A stretch of DNA of 64,000 bases from Clostridium sp. TW13 (lineage in GTDB: Bacteria; Bacillota; Clostridia; Clostridiales; Clostridiaceae): the NCBI RefSeq assembly GCF_024345225.1, contig NZ_BROD01000001.1, forward strand, positions 1,994,362 to 2,058,361, written 5' to 3'. The notes below the pieces were generated by a model that was not told the origin of the DNA, searched no databases, and was given only the letters and a program-made list of their open reading frames with translations. Below are positions 47,062 to 55,036 of this stretch, piece by piece (within the stretch, counting starts at the first letter, position 1; every line of letters starts with the position of its first letter). A program made the position numbers and the translations under genes.

Positions 47062-47208
47062 TTAATTTTCTATTTCTCTTTTTAAATAATGCCAAGCCCA
47101 CCATATACATACTAATTCCCAACCCTGCTGTCCGTATTCAGTTAATACTTTTGAGGTTTTCTCCGCACCGCCTCCTATGCGAACACATTTATACTCGTAT
47201 TTTTTCAT
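47062..47208 (-). CDS. DUF4177-like small protein
   Basis: 48 aa: MKKYEYKCVRIGGGAEKTSK, then LTEYGQQGWELVCIWWAWHY and KRE. The EYKCV start, the GQQGWELV core and the terminal LKRE fit DUF4177. GGAGG 7 nt before the ATG. Function unknown. Confidence 0.75.
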   Translation of the reverse strand: MKKYEYKCVRIGGGAEKTSKVLTEYGQQGWELVCIWWAWHYLKREIEN

Positions 47209-47316
47209 ATCAATGCCTCCAGTTAAATTTATTCCTTATAAATTACAATGAATTTTCTTCCTAATTATAACATTGATTTCAAAATATTACACACTACTCC
47301 TTTTGTGACTAACGAA

Positions 47317-47661
47317 TTATAAAAACTTATTAATGGATACTCTGTTAGCATTTAAACCCACTTTTTGACTTAATATATGTTGAATAAACTCTTCTGGTAG
47401 TTCTATGTCATATTTCTCTACATAATAAATAACATCAGATCTCCATTCATATTTGCCATCACTCATATAAAAAAGTTCAGGAACTCTATTGTTAGGATTA
47501 ACTATATCTCTAACTACTGCAGGTGCAGCTGCAATTATTTTACACTTCTTCATATATTCAATGATTTTTTTCTTTTCCTTAATAGGTTTATTAATTAGAT
47601 CTTTTATTGAAGGATATTTATCATCTTTATATATCTCTCGTATTTGCCCTATTTGTATCAT
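47317..47661 (-). CDS. Protein of unknown function
   Basis: 114 aa, AGGA site. Soluble; AAAPAVVRDIVNPNNRVPEL and DGKYEWRSDVIYYVEKYDI are the most conserved-looking parts. Not recognised. Single gene. Confidence 0.65.
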   Translation of the reverse strand: MIQIGQIREIYKDDKYPSIKDLINKPIKEKKKIIEYMKKCKIIAAAPAVVRDIVNPNNRVPELFYMSDGKYEWRSDVIYYVEKYDIELPEEFIQHILSQKVGLNANRVSINKFL

Positions 47662-48480
47662 ATTATTTCCTACTCCCTTCTCTACAAAAAATTTTCACAT
47701 CGTAAACTTACTAACAAATAACATTATATCATATTTTCCATTATATTCCATATAATATTAATTAAAGACCAGGTTAAATCATCAAAATAGTATTTTAATA
47801 TATTAATTAATCTACCTTGCAGCTGCTCCAAATTGTTTTGCTTATATATTCATTTCTTCATTTCTAACTATAAAAATAGTAATATATATAAATATTTATA
47901 GTTAAAATGCCACTTTGGAGTTAAATTTAGATGCTCTTACTTTAAAACATGAACTATAAATGAAATTATAATTTCTATAATAAAACCAACATCTGCAGGT
48001 ATACTTTAATCGCCTTTTATCTTTTTTACTAAGGAAATCAGTTTTCCACTTAGAACAAAAATAAATGCTACTCCTATTGATATCTTGCTAAAATTCAAAC
48101 TAAAATGAACATCCGTAATAAGAACTATAGAAGTAGGGGGAGCATTATTATCCTATACCAATGAAAGTAAAAACATTAGGTGGATAAAATAAACTAATAT
48201 AAGAACTTTCTTAGTCTGAATAAGTATCTATTAGATTTAATGGTTTGATTTACCATGAATCTAGCTCTAAAGTTTTTCGAAAAATGTACGCTTAACGCAT
48301 TGATATGTAATGATTTAATATGATTTATGAAAAAATGTATTCCATTAATTTACTTAGTTAATATACGAATTGAGTAAATAATATTCATATACTACCAATA
48401 AACTCCTTTGTATTTAGTCTGAGTTCCATGTTATCTTATAGGCACAGGCTACAAAATACAAATCTGAGGAGGATTTAATT
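47662..48480. other. Intergenic region with decayed gene copy
   Basis: About 820 bp. 47806-48130 is a degenerate copy of 52869-53193, including the 97-aa membrane protein gene; 47683-47706 also resembles 52836-52859. The remainder (48131-48480) holds the promoter region of the CAP gene; no riboswitch was recognised there. Confidence 0.7.
47937..48130 (-). pseudogene. Truncated copy of the 97-aa membrane protein gene
   Basis: Aligns without gaps to 53000-53193, keeping the 3' two-thirds. The codon for Lys in GDKSIPAD is TAA here, and the 5' third (start codon and first membrane segment) is missing. Clearly dead. Confidence 0.82.
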
Positions 48481-49338
48481 ATGAAAAATAATAAAATCAT
48501 AAAATTATTAGCTACATCAGGAGTAATTTTAAGCCTAGGAATGGTTGCTTTCGGAATTTCTAATATAGGGAATAAAGCTCAATCTTTAAATCTAGCTTCA
48601 AAAGTAGTTGGAGTATCAACAAATACAAAAGATAGTAACACTTCAAATATAGTAAAGATTGTATCAAACGCAAGTAATGGAAGTAATTGTCCTGTATCTT
48701 CAAATGGAGTAGCAGGTGTTAATAATTCAAAAGCAGATGTACAAGCTATATCAAATCAGTGTACAGATAATAAAACTGCTACAGTTATAGCTTCAACTGG
48801 TCAAACTGTAAATTGCCCTAACTCAAATATTAATTATTCAACCAACTATAAGACAAATACTACAAACCCAAGTACTAACAGTTCAACTGCTACTAAAGCA
48901 ACTACAGTTACGCCAAGTAGTACAGCAAGTGATAAATATATTGCAGAAATAGAACAGTTAATATTTAATAAAGTTAATCAAGAAAGAGCAAAAGCTGGTG
49001 TTCCACAATTAAGCTACAACTCAACAATGGAACATTATGCAAGATTTAAGTCTCAAGACATGGGGGATAGAGGATACTTTGATCATAAAAATCCTGAAGG
49101 TCAGCTTATAACTGAAAAAATGAAGGCTGATGGTGTTAATTACATGGCTTGGGGAGAAAATATAGCATACATTCAAGGTGTGACAGGTAATTCTACTTTA
49201 GCAGATAACTTTATGACAAATTGGATGAACTCACCAGGACATAGAGCAAATATACTATCAACAAACTATATCAGTATAGGAATTGGAGTTTACAAAATAG
49301 GCGACAAATATTATGCAACTCAAGAATTCTACAAATAA
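48481..49338 (+). CDS. Secreted CAP-domain (SCP-like) protein
   Basis: 285 aa. Signal peptide (1-33, LLATSGVILSLGMVAFG), Asn/Ser/Thr-rich linker to about 155, then a CAP domain (VNQERAKAGVPQL, HYARFKSQDMGDRGYFDHKN, AWGENIAY, NWMNSPGHRANILS, GIGVYK) with the usual His/Glu positions, similar to Bacillus YkwD. Probably extracellular, perhaps in spores or the cell wall. GAGGAGG site; single gene. Confidence 0.9.
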   Translation: MKNNKIIKLLATSGVILSLGMVAFGISNIGNKAQSLNLASKVVGVSTNTKDSNTSNIVKIVSNASNGSNCPVSSNGVAGVNNSKADVQAISNQCTDNKTATVIASTGQTVNCPNSNINYSTNYKTNTTNPSTNSSTATKATTVTPSSTASDKYIAEIEQLIFNKVNQERAKAGVPQLSYNSTMEHYARFKSQDMGDRGYFDHKNPEGQLITEKMKADGVNYMAWGENIAYIQGVTGNSTLADNFMTNWMNSPGHRANILSTNYISIGIGVYKIGDKYYATQEFYK

Positions 49339-49378
49339 CATTTTGATTGGTGATTTCGTTCACAAGAAAATGTAACTT

Positions 49379-49456
49379 AAAAGCCATGGAGATGGACTAG
49401 CTATATAAACAATATAGTTTATATATGCCGTACATGCTTCCATGGCTCTTTTTGCG
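49379..49456 (+). terminator. Terminator of the CAP gene
   Basis: Long stem closed by AAAGCCATGG/CCATGGCT with inner paired stretches (ACTATATT/AATATAGT-like), ending in CTTTTT. Confidence 0.75.
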
Positions 49457-49527
49457 TAAATAAGTGCTTTGAACGAGTAAGTTAACAACCCCGAGAGTCC
49501 TTGGCTGACCTTAGGTCCACCTTGCTA

Positions 49528-50133
49528 TTATAATTCTTCTGTCTTATATACAGTATAACCCTCATAATAATAACTCGTATCAATGCCCTTCATATAAATT
49601 TCTCTGTCATTGACTTTATCAGTTAATGCTTGTTTCAAAAGATACTTAATCTCAATGTCTTTTATAGGACTACGTTCCATTGCAAGAAAATAGTCATTCT
49701 TATCAACTTGACTCCAGTTTACTACTTTACCTAACTCTTTTTTAAGTATTAAATCAAGCCAAATTCGTGCACTTCTTCCATTCCCTTCTCTAAAAGGATG
49801 TGCAATGTTCATTTCAACATATTTTTCAATTATTTCATCAAAGTTTGATTGAGCCATTAACTCAATATGCTCTAAAGATGCTTTTAAATACATAACCGGA
49901 GCAAATCTAAAATTACCTTTTGCAATATTTACATCACGCATAACTCCTGTAAACTCATATATATCTTCAAATAAATACCTGTGAATTTCAGCTAATGTAT
50001 TATACTTTCCTGCTTCTAAACTATCTAAATATCCACTTTGGAATAATTCAATGGCTTTCTTTTTACTTAATTTTTCTTCCATTCTAGCAAGTTCAACTGA
50101 ATCTGTAATTTGTAATTTATTATTAAGTGCCAT
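49528..50133 (-). CDS. Fic-domain protein (AMP transferase)
   Basis: 201 aa from ATG 50133 (AGGAGG). Fic core [10 protein letters not shown] at about 128-137 with catalytic His, preceded by [11 protein letters not shown] and [10 protein letters not shown]-terminal [20 protein letters not shown] is typical of stand-alone clostridial Fic. No obvious inhibitory (S/T)xxxE(G/N) motif and no antitoxin gene adjacent. Confidence 0.9.
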   Translation of the reverse strand: MALNNKLQITDSVELARMEEKLSKKKAIELFQSGYLDSLEAGKYNTLAEIHRYLFEDIYEFTGVMRDVNIAKGNFRFAPVMYLKASLEHIELMAQSNFDEIIEKYVEMNIAHPFREGNGRSARIWLDLILKKELGKVVNWSQVDKNDYFLAMERSPIKDIEIKYLLKQALTDKVNDREIYMKGIDTSYYYEGYTVYKTEEL

Positions 50134-50413
50134 AAAACCTCCTATATTATACCTCTCCATGGTTTTCTGCTCACCTACTAGTCAAATACTGTGATAAATC
50201 AACCTATAAGAATTTTACCATTACTACCTTTCCATTATCCATTCTGTAGATAAAATTTCATGCTTTTATTATACAATATAATTAATACTTAAATCACTAT
50301 ATTTTTATTTTGGTTCTTCACACATATAATCCACTGTATCAGTTTCAAGTGAGGTTTTTCAACTTTATTCTTGTCTTTTTTATTTCTGTAAAAAGAGTTG
50401 ATACAAAAATTAC

Positions 50414-50451
50414 GGGTACAGCTGACATATACACGTATATCGGCTGTACCC
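50414..50451 (-). terminator. Hairpin, candidate terminator of the methyltransferase gene
   Basis: GGGTACAGC/GCTGTACCC (9 bp perfect) with an inner ATATAC/GTATAT pair. Minus-strand exit GTAATTTTTG. Confidence 0.55.
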
Positions 50452-50472
50452 CAACATACTATATTATTATTA

Positions 50473-50505
50473 GGCTATGTTTTAATATGATGTTGAAATA
50501 TAGCC
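50473..50505. repeat. Dispersed palindromic repeat family 2, copy 2
   Basis: GGCTATGTTTTAA ... TTGAAATATAGCC, the same sequence and TTATTATT flank as at 47003. Confidence 0.55.
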
Positions 50506-50512
50506 TTTTAAA

Positions 50513-50540
50513 ATTATAGGTGGGATTGTCCACCTATAAT
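50513..50540. repeat. Perfect 11-bp inverted repeat
   Basis: ATTATAGGTGG/CCACCTATAAT with a 6-nt loop; no T-run on either side. Confidence 0.5.
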
Positions 50541-50606
50541 ACTCAATAAAAGAACAGTACGAAGTAAAAAACTTCTGATAATGCTTATACTATGTAAGTG
50601 ATACTC

Positions 50607-51236
50607 TTACATTTTTCGCATTATTATTGATTGAAAAGTATCTTTTGTTTTATCCTCTTTTTCAACATCAAACTGCTCAAATGAAACCAGTTGAAAATGT
50701 TTACCTAAAGTTGTTTTAAGTTTACTTTCAGAATGGTATGAGAAAAAACGTGGAGAGCTTGAAACTTCAACTTTTACATACTCCTTTTCAAAATCTTCTC
50801 CACCCCACACTCCCATATAGAATAATCCGTTTTCATTTAAAACAGAATTTATTTCATTTAATACTTTTGGAAGGTCTGCTTTAGGAACGTGCAAAAGAGT
50901 ATTCATTGCCCAAATGCAATCAAATCTTTTACTTAATTTAGATAAATTATAGAAATCGAGTTCATAAGTTTCAATGTCTTTTTCTTTACAACTCTTCACC
51001 ATCTCACTCGATATATCGGTAGCTACAACAGTTAAACCATTGTTTAAAAAGAATTGGCTATCATAACCCACACCAGCTCCTAATTCAAGCAAAGTTACTT
51101 TATTTTCCGATTTTATAAGATTATAAAAATTGTCTCTAATTCTAATTTTCCATTCTTCCATTACGTACTTATTTCTCAAATTGGCTTCTGTATTATAGTA
51201 TTTTTTTAAGTTTTTTTTAAATAAAATAGAATCCAC
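50607..51236 (-). CDS. Class I SAM-dependent methyltransferase
   Basis: 209 aa from a GTG at 51236 with GGGGG 8 nt upstream (an ATG at 51251 has no site). Motif I LLELGAGVGYDSQFF, motif II VVATDIS, post-motif DCIWAMNTLLHV. Small-molecule methyltransferase; substrate unknown. Confidence 0.85.
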   Translation of the reverse strand: MDSILFKKNLKKYYNTEANLRNKYVMEEWKIRIRDNFYNLIKSENKVTLLELGAGVGYDSQFFLNNGLTVVATDISSEMVKSCKEKDIETYELDFYNLSKLSKRFDCIWAMNTLLHVPKADLPKVLNEINSVLNENGLFYMGVWGGEDFEKEYVKVEVSSSPRFFSYHSESKLKTTLGKHFQLVSFEQFDVEKEDKTKDTFQSIIMRKM

Positions 51237-51355
51237 AACATTGACCCCCATCCAAAATATAAATTTTCAGTACTTCGTCATAATTTACTATTTTTCATTA
51301 GATTATAGTTTTGCATAATGATTATTATAACATAATTTACAAAATATCACATATG

Positions 51356-52384
51356 TTATATATACATTGGCTCTCTATTCTTTAAATCTTTTACTTTGAT
51401 ATATGAATGTGTTACATTGCTTTGAACCATAAAGTTCTTAGCCTTTACTATCTCTTTATCTGTATCAAATATTTGAAGCCATTTGAACCACTTAATATAG
51501 TTACTCATATATTTTGTTGCAACACCATTAAATCTATTCATCCATTTCTTTAAATTGCTATGAAGAGCATTAATATGTTGAATATGATATAATCCCTCTT
51601 TATGTTTACCTCTTTTTATACGTTTGTGTTCTAATGATAAATCATTTGCAAATTGCATATAACTTTTATGACTATCAGTACAAAGTATAGAATCAGGTCC
51701 TATATGCCCCTCATATAATGTTTCTAATTCATTAGATGTAATTCTACCTTTACATGCTAATTCCATAATTAAATTACCTTGCCTATCAATAGCAGTAGCA
51801 ATACAGACTTGTTCCTTTGAGATACCCCTTTTCTTAACTTGTTGTTTACCTCTTTTACGAGAGTGCCTTGGCATGTTAGAAGGCTTTGTACCCTTAAAAC
51901 TTTCTGCAAAAAATACTTCATCTGCTTCAACAACACCATCAACGTATCCTTTACCTAAAAATGTACTTATGCAATCGAGAATTTTATGTCTCCAAAAGAA
52001 ACTTGTTGCTATGTTAATTTCTACGATTTTAGCACTTTTCCTAATAGAGTAACCATTAATCATGCACTTAGCGTATTTAAGCCACTTATCCAATGTTTTC
52101 TTACTATTATAGGTTGCAGAATTAGTGAAGTCAGTAAAAGTTTTCTTACAGGATTTGCAGATATATCTTTGTTTACCATTATACTTACCATTTCTTGATA
52201 TAGTTTCAGAGCCACAAATTGGGCATACTTTCCCCTTAGAAAATCTAAATTCTTTAACTTCTTGTTCTACTTGGCTTACTTGCCAACCTAAGACAAGAAT
52301 TTCTTCTAAAGTTGATAGTATTTGCTCTTTCTAATGTAATGGTAACTTCTCAATATCATTTAATATAGACTTCACATTTGGCAT
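51356..52384 (-). pseudogene. IS1595-type DDE transposase with amber codon 18
   Basis: The start at 52384 (MPNVKSILNDIEKLPLH) follows a perfect AGGAGG, but codon 18 (52331-52333) is TAG. After it the frame is open for 324 codons: zinc ribbon CPICG..CKSC, ISXO2-like HTH, then catalytic ADEVFF, TDSHKSY and INALHSNLKKW. The next usable start is a TTG at 52093, beyond the zinc ribbon. Probably inactive unless the amber is suppressed. Terminal repeats were not found. Confidence 0.75.
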
Positions 52385-52585
52385 AATGCAACCTCCTAAA
52401 TACTTATCATATCTATATAATATTTCAATAATTCTACGAACATCAAATTCAACATTTAAAAGTTCCATTATTTTCACAAATGTTGGCTCAATATTATATT
52501 CATCGTCGTCGTCATCTGAATATATAGCCAATGTATCAAATGGTATCATCATTTTTATCTCAATATCCAACATAGTATTTTTCAA
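52385..52585 (-). CDS. Possible small protein upstream of the IS1595 transposase
   Basis: TTG start (52585) with GAGGTG; the frame (LDIEIKMMIPFDTLAIY, acidic SDDDDDEY, VKIMELLNVEFDVRRIIEIL) runs into the transposase start without a stop of its own. It may be a gene whose 3' end was replaced by the insertion. Confidence 0.35.
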
Positions 52586-52785
52586 TATAATCACACCTCA
52601 AGCTTACTATTTACACATTAGATAATTATAACATAACTCTCTAATAATACCTTCACTACTTTTTAAAACAATTTGATTTTTTATTTGAAAGATTATAATT
52701 TACACATAAAAAAATATTACTGACAAGAATTTCTCATCAACAATATTTTTTATCACTAATCTTTATAGATATTATTTTTTTCAAC

Positions 52786-52838
52786 TTATCTTCTGACTTT
52801 AATGCCCTTAATTTTAAATAAGTTTCTTTTCCCACTCT
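52786..52838 (-). pseudogene. Fragment of a DUF3795 gene
   Basis: 53 bp collinear with 44279-44331, the 3' coding end of the intact DUF3795 gene (KETYLKLR.LKSEDK), with a handful of substitutions. Confidence 0.7.
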
Positions 52839-52999
52839 ACAAAAAATTCCCACATAGTAAACGTGCTAATTAATCGCCCTTGCAACTGCTGGAAAATGTT
52901 TTGTTTATATATTTATATTTTCATTTTTAAATATAAAAATAGTAATATATATAAATATTTATAGCTAAAATGCCACTTTAGAGTTAATTTTAGATGCTC

Positions 53000-53293
53000 T
53001 TACTTTAAAATATAAGCTATAAATGCAATTGTAATTCCTATAATAAGCCCAACATCTGCAGGTATACTTTTATCTCCTTTTTTCTTTTTTATCAATGAAA
53101 GCAGTTTTCCGACTAAAACAAAAACAAACGCTACTCCTATTGATGCTCTACTAAAATTTGAACTAAAATGAATATCCGCAATAAGAGCTATAGATATTGG
53201 AATTAGTATAATCAATGAAGCAATTAAATATAATATCAAGCTTAATTTTCCAGTCTTCACATATAACATAAAATCTAATTTATTAATTTTCAC
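53000..53293 (-). CDS. Small membrane protein of unknown function
   Basis: 97 aa with three predicted helices (LSLILYLIASLIILIPISIA, GVAFVFVLVGKLLSLI, VGLIIGITIAFIAYIL) and a basic KKKKGDKS loop. A truncated nonsense copy is at 47937. Not recognised. No strong Shine-Dalgarno (GGCTGAGATGAA). Confidence 0.6.
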   Translation of the reverse strand: MKINKLDFMLYVKTGKLSLILYLIASLIILIPISIALIADIHFSSNFSRASIGVAFVFVLVGKLLSLIKKKKGDKSIPADVGLIIGITIAFIAYILK

Positions 53294-53479
53294 TTCATCT
53301 CAGCCCTTTCAATATATTTTTATTTATTTATATATTGTACAAGACTCAACTATAACTTTTCAATAAAAACTATTTTCACTCCATTAAAAAGATAATATTT
53401 AACAATAACAAGCCAATAAGTAACAATACTTCTTTCGATATAGAGAGTAATATAATCCTTAAAGAGGAGGTTATAAATT

Positions 53480-54310
53480 ATGCATAAAGATTTAGAGTTA
53501 ACATTTGAAAAAGTAATAGAAATACTGAAAGAGGACGAACGTTGCAAGGGAGGATGGCACTATGGTTCTGTAGGTAGAGGCTCAGAAGATATTTATTCTG
53601 ACTATGATTTAATTCTTCTAGTATCAGATAAAGACTTTGAGAAGTTTACCACAGATCTTGCTAAGGTTATTGCTAAAGCTTCAGATGAACTTTTGATTTT
53701 CTGGGGTGAAGATTTTAATGATGTACATTATAAAAATTATTGCAGTCTAATCCGTTTAGGTGATAATTTGCATCAGTTTGACTTCTTTATAATTAATGCT
53801 GATCATCCTGAAGAATGGATGTGCAGAGAACATTGTAAAGGTTGTACAAATGATAATATAATTTTTGATAGAACTGGAGAAGTAGCTGAGTTTCTTGCTA
53901 AGGGTTATACTACAGATAATTATAGACCTGATCCTATTCGAGCTATGGACACATATTGGTTTCATGCCAATATGTTGATAAAATACTTTAAGAGAGAAGA
54001 TATTTTCAAATTAATTAAGAATATTGATATACTATTTCATTCACATGTAGACCTCTTGCTAAGCCAATATGATACCTTAGACTGGGGTTCATCGGAAAGT
54101 AAAATTAAACACTGCATTCCAAAGGAGAAACAACAACATTTAAAATCATATTTTACAAATGCAGATTGCGATGATATAGAAGCTACGATAAAAAAGAGTA
54201 TAATCCTATTCAAAAAAGATGCAGAAGAAGTTTGCAAAGCTAAAGGCATAGATTATCCTGACACAATAGCAAAACAAGTGATTTCATTTTTTAATAGACA
54301 ACTTTCTTAA
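53480..54310 (+). CDS. Nucleotidyltransferase, aminoglycoside/lincosamide-type
   Basis: 276 aa, GAGGAGG site. Pol-beta-like motif GSVGRGSEDIYSDYD (GS...DxD) near 29-43, third Asp in HQFDFFI, then a helical C-terminal domain. Resembles ANT/Lnu-like nucleotidyltransferases that inactivate antibiotics; resistance activity is not implied by this alone. Confidence 0.78.
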   Translation: MHKDLELTFEKVIEILKEDERCKGGWHYGSVGRGSEDIYSDYDLILLVSDKDFEKFTTDLAKVIAKASDELLIFWGEDFNDVHYKNYCSLIRLGDNLHQFDFFIINADHPEEWMCREHCKGCTNDNIIFDRTGEVAEFLAKGYTTDNYRPDPIRAMDTYWFHANMLIKYFKREDIFKLIKNIDILFHSHVDLLLSQYDTLDWGSSESKIKHCIPKEKQQHLKSYFTNADCDDIEATIKKSIILFKKDAEEVCKAKGIDYPDTIAKQVISFFNRQLS

Positions 54311-54461
54311 ATACTAATGTTATATTGAAAATTAAATTTCACTAGAAATGGTGATATTCTAGGTTATTACAAAAAAAGTACCGGCAATAAATATATTTGA
54401 ATATAATGTAATTACAGGTTATAATTAGTCAGAAGCACATTTTTAAACGTTATCATAAAAA

Positions 54462-54908
54462 ATGGGGGACGTTCATCTTGAAGATATTAAGGAAAAAAAT
54501 ATTAAATATCTAATTGCCTTTTTAGTTTTGTTTGTGCTATTTGTTCCAATTATCCCTAATAAATATATCGTAGGCGGACCTGTAGAATATCATAAGGTAT
54601 TTAAAAATGCATTTGTAACTACTGATAGAATAAATAGCTCTGCACCTGTAGACTTAGAAATAGATGGAACATTATATACAGGAGAGCTAATTAAAGGTTC
54701 TACCAAAAGAAAAGACTTAATAGGAACGATAAAGATTGGAGATAAAAAATATAATTTTAAAGGGTACAATCTGGGAGAGTACACTAATAATGTACTATGG
54801 GGAGAAGTAACTGAAGCTTCAACTGATTCAAAGCCTGAATTTACGATTTTTATGTTTGATGATTTAAGCTCAATATATTTATCTGGTGATAATCAAGAAA
54901 AAATTTAG
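54462..54908 (+). CDS. Membrane-anchored protein of unknown function
   Basis: 148 aa. One helix near the N-terminus (KYLIAFLVLFVLFVPIIP, 15-32), then an extracytoplasmic beta-rich domain. No good Shine-Dalgarno at the ATG, so the start is uncertain. Not recognised. Confidence 0.55.
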   Translation: MGDVHLEDIKEKNIKYLIAFLVLFVLFVPIIPNKYIVGGPVEYHKVFKNAFVTTDRINSSAPVDLEIDGTLYTGELIKGSTKRKDLIGTIKIGDKKYNFKGYNLGEYTNNVLWGEVTEASTDSKPEFTIFMFDDLSSIYLSGDNQEKI

Positions 54909-54980
54909 CTGCTCCAGCAAAAAACTTAGAGGAATGTTTTACTATAATGCACAAAGCGTCAAGAAAAAAATAGATAAAAC

Positions 54981-55029
54981 AAAAAGATTCTGTAGCTTTG
55001 AATAATTTCGTAGCCACAGAATCTTTTTA
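54981..55029. terminator. Terminator of the aminopeptidase gene
   Basis: AAAGATTCTGT/ACAGAATCTTT with T-runs on both exits; adjacent to the minus-strand stop at 55037. Confidence 0.82.
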
Positions 55030-55036
55030 TATCAGT

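Larger units (their letters stand above)
50134..50606. other. Intergenic hairpin-rich region
   Basis: About 470 bp with three consecutive inverted repeats (50414-50451, 50473-50505, 50513-50540). No gene recognised. Confidence 0.6.

Noticed and set aside
48236-48480. Cyclic-di-GMP riboswitch upstream of the CAP gene
   Set aside because: No GEMM-type conserved segments; only scattered AT-rich sequence.
52331-52594. An 87-aa protein ending at 52331
   Set aside because: Its last 17 residues are the start of the IS1595 transposase, cut by an amber codon; only the upstream part might be a separate gene.
53350-53547. Minus-strand 65-aa frame overlapping the nucleotidyltransferase start
   Set aside because: Low-complexity translation and overlap with a well-supported gene on the other strand.
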